From: Thermoclostridium stercorarium subsp. stercorarium DSM 8532
GTDB lineage: Bacteria > Bacillota > Clostridia > DSM-8532
Assembly (NCBI RefSeq): GCF_000331995.1
Contig: NC_020134.1
Location: forward strand, 248,001 to 312,000
Reading direction: 5' to 3'
DNA length: 64,000 nucleotides
This document shows positions 8,911 to 16,393 of the stretch, in pieces. How positions within the stretch are numbered: position 1 is the first letter of the stretch; the number at the start of each line of letters is the position of its first letter. The notes below the pieces were generated by a model. That model did no database searches and was not told where the DNA came from. It saw nothing but the letters and a program-made list of their open reading frames with translations. A program made the translations under genes and the position numbers.

Positions 8911-9759
8911 ATGTCGTACAGAACAAAGAAGATAATCGGAAAAATACTGTTTCATGTTTTGGTAACGCTTTCCTGCATTTTAATGATATATCCGCTGTTG
9001 TATATGGTGTTCGGCTCATTCAAGACCCAGCAGGATATCTTTCAGAACCCTACTTCTTTGTTTCCGAAAGAGTGGTATTTCAGAAATTATATAAACGGAT
9101 GGAAGGGTTTTGGAGGTACCACCTTTGCAACTTTCTTTAAAAATTCAATTATTATCACGGTCATTGCAGTAATAGGCCAGGTAACGTCATCAGCTATTAT
9201 TGCCTACGGCTTCGGAAGGTGCAGGTTTAAAGGCAGGTCAGTCTGGTTTTCGGTAATGATTGTGATGATGCTGATGCCGGCGCAGGTGCTGATAATCCCG
9301 CAGTATATAATGTTTAATTCCTTTGGCTGGGTAAATACATGGCTTCCGCTTGTAGTACCCGGGTTTTTCGGATACCCGTTTTTTATTTTCCTGATTTATC
9401 AGTTCATCAGAAGAATTCCGGTGGAACTGGACGAATCGGCATATATAGACGGGTGTTCAAAGTACAGTATTTTCGGCAGAATTATATTGCCGCTTATAAA
9501 ACCGGCGCTGATAACGGCGATGATTTTCGCAACCTACTGGAAATGGGATGATTTCTTCGGGCCGATGATTTATCTGACTGACATTGATAAGTATACGATA
9601 TCGGTCGCGTTAAAGATGTTTACCGATCCTTCGGCCCAGTCGGACTGGGGTGCGGCATATGCAATGTCGGTGCTGTCTCTGGTGCCCGTTATAATTATAT
9701 TCTTTTCATTCCAGAAGTATCTGGTTGAGGGTATAAGCACCACCGGCATTAAAGGTTGA
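8911..9759 (+). CDS. Sugar ABC transporter permease, MalG/UgpE type
   Basis: Second membrane subunit of the MsmE-type importer, 282 residues. It has six hydrophobic segments, an EAA loop (DESAYIDGCSKYSIF...LPLI) around residues 178-200, and the typical C-terminal ending EGISTTGIKG. ATG 8911 follows GAGGACGAGGGTGG. A longer reading from 8854 would overlap the previous gene and lacks a ribosome site. It pairs with the permease directly upstream. The next gene is an amidohydrolase 50 nt downstream, apparently in the same operon. Confidence 0.9.
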   Translation: MSYRTKKIIGKILFHVLVTLSCILMIYPLLYMVFGSFKTQQDIFQNPTSLFPKEWYFRNYINGWKGFGGTTFATFFKNSIIITVIAVIGQVTSSAIIAYGFGRCRFKGRSVWFSVMIVMMLMPAQVLIIPQYIMFNSFGWVNTWLPLVVPGFFGYPFFIFLIYQFIRRIPVELDESAYIDGCSKYSIFGRIILPLIKPALITAMIFATYWKWDDFFGPMIYLTDIDKYTISVALKMFTDPSAQSDWGAAYAMSVLSLVPVIIIFFSFQKYLVEGISTTGIKG

Positions 9760-9809
9760 CATTTTGCCGCTTTAACATTACCATTAATTTTCAGGGGGGA
9801 AGAGGTTTT

Positions 9810-10721
9810 ATGAGAATAATAGATGCCCATGTACATGTGATACAGAATATTGCAGGTTTCGGTGCAAAGGGTGAGCTCAGGGCCATAGGAAACGGCCAGG
9901 CAATATGGTCGACAGGGGATATAATAAACCTGATCCCGCCTGAACTTGGTGAGTACGATGTTACCCCTGAAGCCGTTATAAAATTTATGGATCAGAACAA
10001 TATTGAAAAAGCCGTTTTGCTTCAGGGTTCGTTTTATGGTTTTCAGAACCATTACACCTACCAGGCAATTCAGAAATATCCCGACAGGTTTACCGGCGCC
10101 GCCACCTACGATCCTTTCTGTCTTGAAAAGGATAAAATACGGGATTATTTGTTCAACAAACTTGGCTTCAAAATTGTCAAGTTTGAGGTAAGCACAGGAT
10201 CAGGCCTTATGAGCTACCACGGCAGGATTGATTTGGGCGGCGAAATAATGGATGAGGTGTTCAGTGACGCTAATGAGAGAAACCTTGTTTTCGTAATAGA
10301 CATCGGCAGGCCCGGTTCTTTGAGTTTTCAGGTGGATAAGCTGAGAAATGCGATATTGCGCTATCCGGAAATGAAATTTGTGGTATGCCATCTTCTTGCG
10401 CCGGGTCTTAACGATGAAAAAGTTGTGACCGACGAACTTAAGAAACTGAATCTTCCAAATGTGTGGTTTGACCTTGCGGCACTGCCTTCAAACGTAAGGC
10501 CTGAAAAATACCCGTATCCTACAGCGCAGCAGTACCTTAAAACAGCGAAGGAAATTGTGGGCGCAGACCGGCTGATATTTGGTTCCGACATTCCGTCTGT
10601 ACTGACAAGGGACAGTTATATGAATCTGGTTGATTATATAATGCTGTCGGACGTGTTTACCGATTCCGAAAAGGAAAAGGTGTTTTTCAGGAATGCCGAG
10701 CAGGTATATTTTGGAGGATAA
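9810..10721 (+). CDS. Amidohydrolase 2-type metal-dependent hydrolase
   Basis: Predicted cytoplasmic TIM-barrel hydrolase of the amidohydrolase superfamily, 303 residues. It begins MRIIDAHVHV with the metal-binding HxH pair His7 and His9. A further His194 in VVCHL and Asp260 in FGSDIPS match the later metal-ligand positions of the Amidohydro_2 group. That group includes lactonases and decarboxylases, so sugar-lactone hydrolysis is possible but not shown. ATG 9810 has GGGGGGAAGAGG upstream. It ends the import operon that starts at 6462, with a terminator at 10798, so its substrate is probably the imported compound or a breakdown product. Fold confident, reaction unknown. Confidence 0.8.
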   Translation: MRIIDAHVHVIQNIAGFGAKGELRAIGNGQAIWSTGDIINLIPPELGEYDVTPEAVIKFMDQNNIEKAVLLQGSFYGFQNHYTYQAIQKYPDRFTGAATYDPFCLEKDKIRDYLFNKLGFKIVKFEVSTGSGLMSYHGRIDLGGEIMDEVFSDANERNLVFVIDIGRPGSLSFQVDKLRNAILRYPEMKFVVCHLLAPGLNDEKVVTDELKKLNLPNVWFDLAALPSNVRPEKYPYPTAQQYLKTAKEIVGADRLIFGSDIPSVLTRDSYMNLVDYIMLSDVFTDSEKEKVFFRNAEQVYFGG

Positions 10722-10797
10722 AACGCTTAAGCTTTTTACCGGTTACCGGAAATTAAGCCGGATTCCGGACGAATACAAATATACCGGAAATATGCGG

Positions 10798-10824
10798 ACG
10801 GGAGGAGTGTACTCCCGTTTTTTT
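10798..10824 (+). terminator. Intrinsic terminator after the amidohydrolase operon
   Basis: The stem ACGGGAG (10798-10804) pairs with CTCCCGT (10812-10818) and is followed directly by a run of T. It ends the importer-amidohydrolase operon. The rest of 10722-11007 is non-coding, AT-rich, and has several short CCGGA-containing repeats; I saw no gene in it. Confidence 0.8.
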
Positions 10825-11007
10825 ATGCTTTTTGCAACCAGATACCGTACAATCGGCGGTTGGGACAATATTAACCGGTAAAATGATTTTTCATTATGTG
10901 GAAAAATCGATTTATCTCATGATATAATAATATGTACGTGTAAAAATGAAAAAATTAACTTCTAATGCTTATGCAGGATAAACAGGCTAAATTTTGGGGG
11001 ATGAAAT

Positions 11008-11880
11008 ATGGCATTACCACTTGTCAGTATTATAGTTCCTGTATACAATGCGGAAAAGACACTGGTCCGTTGTGTTAACAGTATTTTGAAACAGCAGTAT
11101 CAAAATACCGAAATAATTCTTGTTAATGACGGAAGTACCGATAACAGCCTTTCAATATGCAGGGAATATGAGAAAATGGATTCGAGAATAAAAGTAATAG
11201 ACAAGCCGAACACCGGGGTTTCGGATACCAGAAACATCGGTATGGCTCATGCTTCGGGAGAATATTTCCAGTTTGTTGACAGTGACGACTGGATTAGTGA
11301 AAATGCTACAAAAGTTTTGGTGGACAGGATTCTTGAAACTAACTGTGATATGGTTATATCGGGCTTTTACCGGGTAATTAACGGGAAAAAATCCGAAAAA
11401 GGCCATATTCCGGACAATAAGGTTATGGACAAAAAAGAATTCATTTCCCACATGATGAAAGCACCCGCAAATTTTTATTACGGTGTTATGTGGAATAAAC
11501 TGTACCGGGCGGACATAATAAAGGCACACAGAATAACATGTTGCACCGATTTGAACTGGTGCGAGGATTTCCTGTTTAACCTCGATTACATAAGATACTC
11601 GGAATCCTTTGCTTCTCTGAATATTCCCATTTATTACTATGTTAAGACCAAAAACAGTCTTGTGGAAAAACAGTGCACTCTCAAGAATATAATAAGTATG
11701 AAAATAAAGCTTTTTGAATCCTACAAGGAGTTGTTTGAGAGCACCGAATTATATGAACAGAACAGAGCGCAGATAAGGAAATTTTTTATTGCGTATGCCA
11801 AAGACGGCGGACTGGGCTATGGCGACACATATTTCTTTGAAAACTGTATAAATCTTTTAAGGAGAAGAAAAAGCGGTTAA
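11008..11880 (+). CDS. Family 2 glycosyltransferase (GT-A fold)
   Basis: Predicted cytoplasmic transferase that moves a sugar from a nucleotide-sugar donor, 290 residues. The N-terminus LVSIIVPVYNAEKTL is the classic GT2 opening. VNDGSTDNS follows near residue 38, and the metal-binding VDSDDW lies near residue 90. There is no transmembrane segment. GGGGGATGAAAT precedes the ATG. It stands alone between a terminator upstream and a shared hairpin downstream, so the product (capsule, cell-wall glycan or glycolipid) cannot be inferred. The C-terminal part past residue 200 is less conserved. Confidence 0.85.
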   Translation: MALPLVSIIVPVYNAEKTLVRCVNSILKQQYQNTEIILVNDGSTDNSLSICREYEKMDSRIKVIDKPNTGVSDTRNIGMAHASGEYFQFVDSDDWISENATKVLVDRILETNCDMVISGFYRVINGKKSEKGHIPDNKVMDKKEFISHMMKAPANFYYGVMWNKLYRADIIKAHRITCCTDLNWCEDFLFNLDYIRYSESFASLNIPIYYYVKTKNSLVEKQCTLKNIISMKIKLFESYKELFESTELYEQNRAQIRKFFIAYAKDGGLGYGDTYFFENCINLLRRRKSG

Positions 11881-11895
11881 TTTTTAAGAAAGTTT

Positions 11896-11943
11896 AAAAA
11901 AACACAACGGGCGGAGAAAAGAAACATCCGCCCGCCGTGTTTT
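11896..11943. terminator. Bidirectional terminator between convergent genes
   Basis: An inverted repeat with a GC-rich core (CGGGCGGA against TCCGCCCG), flanked by A-rich sequence on one side and T-rich on the other, lies between the glycosyltransferase and the flavin reductase-like gene. It can end transcription from both sides. Confidence 0.75.
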
Positions 11944-11946
11944 AAA

Positions 11947-12471
11947 TCATTCCGTGTCATCGGCTTTTTTTAGTACGTTTATAATTTCGCCGACATACAT
12001 TCTGTGATAGTCCTTGTCAGGATAATGGGAATCTATCTCCGGGTCAACAAAATTACGGGGGTTTATGTCATCATAATATAATTTTTTGCATTCAAGGACC
12101 AGCCTTGCTTCATTGAAATAAACCGATCCATTTTCGGTTTCGGCGGCGGTAAGCCCGGTTTCCCTGGCTTTGTCATAATCTCTTCCTGAATGTGTGCCGC
12201 AAAAACTCAGTGCTTTTTTATATTTTCCGTCAAAGAAGCACAGTGTGAAAGTGTCGGCCTTTTCCATAAATTCATAAGTGTAACGGGTGGGTCTTATCAC
12301 GCAGAAGGCTATGTTTTTGCCCCAAAGCACCCCTAACCCGCCCCAACTGGCAGTCATTGTGTTGTATGAGCCGAGACTTCCGGCAGTAACAAGCATCCAT
12401 TCGTCTCCTATTGCTTTAAACGGATTGTCCCTTATATCCTGCGGCGATATTTTTACAAATTTTGCAGCCAT
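11947..12471 (-). CDS. Flavin reductase-like FMN-binding protein
   Basis: Predicted split-barrel flavoprotein of the flavin reductase/DIM6-NTAB group, 174 residues. The pattern NPFKAIGDEWMLVTAG...YNTMTASWGGLGVLWGK...RPTRYTYEFMEKADTFTLCFF is typical of small clostridial members that bind FMN and transfer electrons from NAD(P)H or an unknown donor. I chose the start at 12471 (MAAKFVKIS) because GGGAGG lies 7 nt upstream. A longer reading to 12519 has no ribosome site. It is single, convergent with the glycosyltransferase and divergent from the thioesterase. The physiological substrate is unknown. Confidence 0.8.
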   Translation of the reverse strand: MAAKFVKISPQDIRDNPFKAIGDEWMLVTAGSLGSYNTMTASWGGLGVLWGKNIAFCVIRPTRYTYEFMEKADTFTLCFFDGKYKKALSFCGTHSGRDYDKARETGLTAAETENGSVYFNEARLVLECKKLYYDDINPRNFVDPEIDSHYPDKDYHRMYVGEIINVLKKADDTE

Positions 12472-12677
12472 CTCTGCACCTCCCGGAAATGGTAGTGTTA
12501 TTTTATTATATATTAACACAATAATGCGGCATAAAGGGATATTTTATTCGCTAACATGGGAAATTTGTTTCCTGACCAATGGTTTTGTAGCCGGTATTGT
12601 GCTATATTTAGGCTTATAACGGGTTTTGTTGAAGTTTTACGCATGATATGAATTTTATATGCGAGGGGAAGGATTTT

Positions 12678-13058
12678 ATGGATTCAAATATAATGCATAC
12701 TGTATGTAACGACAGATTTGCGAAATACATCGGAGCTGAAATTGTGAAAGCTGAGCCTGGATATGCCGTGGTAGAAATGGAAATTACCGACAATCACATG
12801 AACGGTCTGAACATCGTTCAAGCTATTTTTACGCTGGCAGATTTCGCATTTGCAGCAGCTTCAAATAATAACGGAATTGTTACCGTGGGGGTTAACGCAA
12901 ACATATCATATTTAAAATCCCCGGAGGGGTCACGTCTTACAGCTGTGGCAAGGGAACTGAAGGCAGGCAGGAAAATATGCCATTATGATGTGGAAGTGAA
13001 CGACGGAAACGCCGATTTGGTGGCAAAGGTCCATTTTACAGGATACAGGAAGAAATAA
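12678..13058 (+). CDS. PaaI-type hotdog-fold thioesterase
   Basis: Predicted acyl-CoA thioesterase of the PaaI/4HBT hotdog family, 126 residues. The sequence GYAVVEMEITDNHMNGLNIVQAIFTLADFAFAAASN follows the PaaI pattern: the NxxGxxxGG-like helix is altered here to NGLNIVQA, with the usual ADFAFAAASN helix after it. ATG 12678 follows GAGGGGAAGG. It is a single gene directly upstream of the lacI promoter, with only 3 nt before that -35 box and no obvious terminator. Substrate unknown; a detoxifying acyl-CoA hydrolase is the common role. Confidence 0.78.
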   Translation: MDSNIMHTVCNDRFAKYIGAEIVKAEPGYAVVEMEITDNHMNGLNIVQAIFTLADFAFAAASNNNGIVTVGVNANISYLKSPEGSRLTAVARELKAGRKICHYDVEVNDGNADLVAKVHFTGYRKK

Positions 13059-13061
13059 CAC

Positions 13062-13093
13062 TTGACAGGGATTTTTAAAAAACGTACTATAAT
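13062..13093 (+). promoter_or_regulatory. Promoter of the lacI-type repressor gene
   Basis: TTGACA at 13062-13067 has two overlapping -10 candidates: TACTAT at 13085-13090 (17-bp spacer) and TATAAT at 13088-13093 (20-bp spacer). A palindromic operator begins 7 bp further on, which points to autoregulation. Confidence 0.7.
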
Positions 13094-13099
13094 TAAGGA

Positions 13100-13113
13100 T
13101 GTAACGCGTTACA
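13100..13113. promoter_or_regulatory. LacI-family operator O1, upstream of the repressor
   Basis: TGTAACGCGTTACA is a perfect 14-bp palindrome with the central CG step typical of LacI/GalR operators. It lies just past the -10 box of the repressor promoter, where bound protein would block transcription. It differs from the second site at 14403 only in its central four bases. Confidence 0.85.
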
Positions 13114-13210
13114 ATTATAATTCTGGTAATTATTGTTTCATACGAATTTATAAAAATTCAGACAATATGTAACTGTATAATATTCAAAAGAGCGGGGCAA
13201 GAGGATTTAT

Positions 13211-14260
13211 ATGAAAAAGACAAAAGTTTCAATAAGAGATATAGCCAGGGAATGTAACGTCTCGGTTGCAACGGTTTCACGGGTGATAAACAACAGCGGA
13301 GCGGTCAGGGAAGAAACGCGTAAGCTGGTGCAGAGCGTTATAGAAAAATACAATTACAGACCCAATGAGCTGGCCAGGGGGTTGTATACCCAGCGAACAA
13401 AATCCATAGGAGTGATACTTCCTGAAATAACCAACCACTTTTTCGCTAAGGTTTTTCTGGAAATAGAGAAGGCGGCGATAGAATACGGCCAGACGGTTTT
13501 TCTGTGCAATACAATGAGTGATAACGCTTTACAGGACTTTTACACTATGAGACTGAGTGAAAAACAGGTGGACGGACTGATACTTCTTGGAGGCCGTGTC
13601 AACGAAACGGTAACCAATGTTCAGTATGTTAAATTGCTTAAAAACGTAATTTATCCCACGCCCGTTGTGATAATAAACGGAAAACTGGACAATTATTACG
13701 ATAACTGTGCATCAGTGAGTTCCGATGAATATGAGGCGATGTTTCAGGCAGTTGACTATTTAACCGGTTTGGGGCACAAAAAAATCGGTTTCCTCGGTGG
13801 CATTCGGGGTATTATGTCCACCGATATTAAGCTGAATGCGCTGGAAAAGGCCAAAGATTTGTATGATTTTACTATGAAGGATGAATGGATTAAATTAAGC
13901 AGCTATACATATCAGGGCGGCGTGGAGGCAATGCTGAAACTTTTGAAAGAAAAAGAACTGCCCACCGCCATAATATCCATTAACGACGAAGTAGCGGCAG
14001 GTGTGATAAATACCTGTATTTCTGAGGGATATAAGGTGCCTGAGGATTTTTCGGTTTTGGGTTTTGACAATAGTTCCATTTCAATGATAACAATGCCAAA
14101 GCTTACTACATTGTCTCACCCGTATATGGAACTTGGATCCATGGCTGTGGATTTTCTGAATAACATGATTAATGATAAGCCTATGAAAGGTATTACAAAT
14201 ATCAGTCTGAAAATGGACCTTGTTGAAAGAGAGTCCTGCTCAGTTCCGAGAAAATGGTAG
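13211..14260 (+). CDS. LacI/GalR-family transcriptional repressor
   Basis: DNA-binding sugar-responsive regulator, 349 residues. The N-terminal helix-turn-helix and hinge (VSIRDIARECNVSVATVSRVINNSG, residues 6-30, written here as motif extent) are classic LacI. From about residue 60 a periplasmic-binding-protein-like effector domain follows (KSIGVILPEITNHFFAKVF). Identical-arm palindromes lie in front of its own gene and in front of the transport operon. The simplest reading is that it represses both and releases on binding an imported sugar. GGGGCAAGAGG precedes the ATG. The effector cannot be named; the GH2 gene at the end of the regulated operon suggests a beta-linked galactoside-type sugar. 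Confidence 0.93.
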   Translation: MKKTKVSIRDIARECNVSVATVSRVINNSGAVREETRKLVQSVIEKYNYRPNELARGLYTQRTKSIGVILPEITNHFFAKVFLEIEKAAIEYGQTVFLCNTMSDNALQDFYTMRLSEKQVDGLILLGGRVNETVTNVQYVKLLKNVIYPTPVVIINGKLDNYYDNCASVSSDEYEAMFQAVDYLTGLGHKKIGFLGGIRGIMSTDIKLNALEKAKDLYDFTMKDEWIKLSSYTYQGGVEAMLKLLKEKELPTAIISINDEVAAGVINTCISEGYKVPEDFSVLGFDNSSISMITMPKLTTLSHPYMELGSMAVDFLNNMINDKPMKGITNISLKMDLVERESCSVPRKW

Positions 14261-14303
14261 TATAAAACGGGTAATCGGTTACATCCAGGTTACCCGTTTT
14301 ATA
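14261..14303 (+). terminator. Intrinsic terminator after the repressor gene
   Basis: A perfect 14-bp stem (TATAAAACGGGTAA, 14261-14274, against 14290-14303) surrounds a 15-nt loop. The loop and 3' arm contain CGGTTACA and GGTTACC, which resemble operator half-sites but are not a full palindrome. Confidence 0.75.
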
Positions 14304-14368
14304 TTACTGTTTTTCAGTTAAAATTTGTTTATATACTCTAATTATTTTTAAATTTTTTATATTTAATA

Positions 14369-14397
14369 TTGACATATTGCATAAATAATTTTATAAT
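14369..14397 (+). promoter_or_regulatory. Consensus sigma-A promoter of the LacI-controlled transport operon
   Basis: TTGACA (14369-14374) and TATAAT (14392-14397) match the consensus exactly with a 17-bp spacer. The operator at 14403 starts 6 bp past the -10, so a bound repressor would cover the transcription start. An intrinsically strong promoter held off by a repressor suits an inducible operon. Confidence 0.9.
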
Positions 14398-14402
14398 AAC
14401 AA

Positions 14403-14416
14403 TGTAACCGGTTACA
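14403..14416. promoter_or_regulatory. LacI-family operator O2, upstream of the transport operon
   Basis: TGTAACCGGTTACA is a perfect 14-bp palindrome with the same outer arms as the site at 13100. It overlaps the predicted transcription start of the transport-GH2 operon. Confidence 0.88.
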
Positions 14417-14437
14417 ATAAACTTTTTGAGGGTTATT

Positions 14438-15364
14438 ATGAAGGGAAAAATTAAAAGAATAATTAAAAAGCGTACTCTCCTCTTCATGTGTATACCTGCG
14501 ATAGTTTACTTCTTTGTATTTTCCTATCTTCCGCTGCCCGGTGTGTGGCTTGCTTTTGTACGTTATAACTACAAAGACGGAATTTTCCGAAGTCCGTTCG
14601 TAGGGCTTGATAATTTCAGATTTCTGGTGTTATCCGGACAATTATGGACTTTGACGAGAAACACCATACTTTATAATTTGGCGTTTATCATTACCGGAAA
14701 CATACTGCAGGTCACTGTTGCCATTCTGTTTAATGAAATGGTGGGGAGAAGACTCAGTATATACAAGAAAATATCTCAGAGCATTATGTTCTTGCCGTAC
14801 TTTATTTCGTCGGTGGTTATAGGCGTTTTTGCGTACAATTTACTGAATGTGCAGACAGGTTTTATAAATTCACTTCTAAAACAGGCAGGGCGAAATACCA
14901 TCAATTTTTATTCAATACCGGAAATATGGCCATTCATTATAGTTCTTGCTTATCTCTGGCAGAACACCGGATATGGTTCCATTGTATACTTCGCGGCGAT
15001 AATGGGGATAGACTCAGAGATGTTGGAGGCCAGTGAGATCGATGGTGCAAATGCTTTTCAGCGTATACGTTACATAATTCTTCCGTGCCTGAAACCCACC
15101 TTCGTGATTCTTCTGCTTTTTGCACTGGGCGGAATAATGAAGGGGAATTTCGGACTGTTTTACAACCTTACCGGGGCAAACAACATGGCACTTTTTGAGA
15201 CAACCGACATAATAGAAACCTTTGTGTTCAGATCACTGAACGTTAATTTTAACTTTTCGATGGGAAGTGCCGTTGGGTTGTATCAGTCTCTGTTCGGGTT
15301 CATTCTTGTGATGACCGTTAACACAATAGTAAAGAAGATTGACCCCGAATATTCATTGTTTTAG
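14438..15364 (+). CDS. Sugar ABC transporter permease, LplB type
   Basis: Membrane subunit of the LacI-controlled importer, 308 residues, first gene of its operon. It has six hydrophobic segments and the EAA loop EASEIDGANAFQRIR...LPCL near residues 195-215. I chose ATG 14438 over the in-frame TTG at 14426 because that TTG overlaps the GAGGG ribosome site. The partner permease follows after 11 nt. The short leader leaves the operator at 14403 only about 20 nt before the start codon. Confidence 0.9.
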   Translation: MKGKIKRIIKKRTLLFMCIPAIVYFFVFSYLPLPGVWLAFVRYNYKDGIFRSPFVGLDNFRFLVLSGQLWTLTRNTILYNLAFIITGNILQVTVAILFNEMVGRRLSIYKKISQSIMFLPYFISSVVIGVFAYNLLNVQTGFINSLLKQAGRNTINFYSIPEIWPFIIVLAYLWQNTGYGSIVYFAAIMGIDSEMLEASEIDGANAFQRIRYIILPCLKPTFVILLLFALGGIMKGNFGLFYNLTGANNMALFETTDIIETFVFRSLNVNFNFSMGSAVGLYQSLFGFILVMTVNTIVKKIDPEYSLF

Positions 15365-15375
15365 GAGGATGCATA

Positions 15376-16326
15376 ATGCAGAACAACATAAATTCCGATA
15401 TTTTAGCGGGTATTGATGCGCGGAAATATCAGGGGGCTCATAAAGTTGTAGACAAATCCCAGAAGGTTGTCCAGGCTACAGGGGTTATTATTACCGGAAT
15501 CATGACAATATTATGCTTGCTTCCGTTTCTGCTCATAATTTCCGCTTCTTTTACAGAAGAAAAAAGCATCACATTATACGGTTTTTCGCTTATACCGAGG
15601 GCTTTGAGTGTCAATGCATACAGATTGATATTCCAGAATCCGAAGCAGATTTTGGGTTCCTATGCGGTGACTGTTGGAATGACAGTTGTCGGAACTGCTA
15701 TAGGGCTGTTTATTATAGCCATGACGGGTTATGCGCTGCAAAGGCCTGATTTTCCGTTAAGAAACGCAATATCCTTTTACATATACTTTACAACACTCTT
15801 TTCAGGCGGATTAATTCCATTTTACCTGCTGGTGACACAGGTTTTGAAACTCAAGGACAGTTATCTGGCGGTGCTTCTGCCTCTTATGATGTCACCGTGG
15901 CTGATAATCCTTATGAAAAACTTTTTAAAATCCGTTCCTCATTCCATAACTGAATCAGCTACCATTGACGGTGCAGGTGATTTTTACATATTCCTGAAGA
16001 TAATTCTTCCTACTGCCAAACCAGCCCTGGCGACTGTCGGCCTGTTTCTCGCTCTTTCATACTGGAACGAATGGTATAATTCAATGCTTTTCCTCTCGAG
16101 TAAAGTGATTTACAAACCACTGCAGCTGTTTTTGTACAACACTGTAAATGAAGCAAAGTATATCAGGGATTCAGCCGCAGCTTCCAATATTCCGGTGGTT
16201 GATATTCCCATGGAATCAATGAAAATGGCGACGGCTGTAATTGCCACAGGCCCTATTATATTTGCATACCCGTTCGTTCAGAAGTATTTTATACAGGGCA
16301 TTACCATCGGTGCAGTTAAGGGTTAG
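15376..16326 (+). CDS. Sugar ABC transporter permease, YtcP type
   Basis: Second permease of the LacI-controlled importer, 316 residues. About 40 hydrophilic residues come before the first membrane segment. Six hydrophobic segments follow, with the EAA loop ESATIDGAGDFYIF...LPTA near residues 193-215 and the typical ending QGITIGAVKG. TTAGGAGG precedes the ATG. It is separated from the binding lipoprotein by a 67-nt gap that contains a stem-loop. Function as heterodimer partner of the upstream permease is well supported by family and order. Confidence 0.9.
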   Translation: MQNNINSDILAGIDARKYQGAHKVVDKSQKVVQATGVIITGIMTILCLLPFLLIISASFTEEKSITLYGFSLIPRALSVNAYRLIFQNPKQILGSYAVTVGMTVVGTAIGLFIIAMTGYALQRPDFPLRNAISFYIYFTTLFSGGLIPFYLLVTQVLKLKDSYLAVLLPLMMSPWLIILMKNFLKSVPHSITESATIDGAGDFYIFLKIILPTAKPALATVGLFLALSYWNEWYNSMLFLSSKVIYKPLQLFLYNTVNEAKYIRDSAAASNIPVVDIPMESMKMATAVIATGPIIFAYPFVQKYFIQGITIGAVKG

Positions 16327-16327
16327 A

Positions 16328-16357
16328 ATTTCAAATAACCTTTAGGTTATCTGAAAT
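16328..16357 (+). promoter_or_regulatory. Intergenic stem-loop before the binding-protein gene
   Basis: An imperfect inverted repeat, ATTTCA-ATAACC against GGTTAT-TGAAAT with a TTTA loop, lies in the 67-nt gap between permease and lipoprotein genes. A T-rich stretch further on is interrupted. It could be an RNA processing site or a weak attenuator that sets relative expression. Confidence 0.5.
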
Positions 16358-16393
16358 AAAATTAAAAAATTCTTTAAAAAAGGGGGACTTTTT

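Noticed and set aside
9570-10052. 160-codon open frame on the - strand
   Set aside because: Antisense to the end of a permease gene and the start of the amidohydrolase, both well supported.
10740-10800. Repeated CCGGA/ACCGGAAAT motifs
   Set aside because: Short and irregular, without consistent spacing; not enough to call an operator array.
12287-12619. 110-codon open frame on the + strand
   Set aside because: Mostly antisense to the flavin reductase-like gene and its upstream region; no ribosome site or family features.
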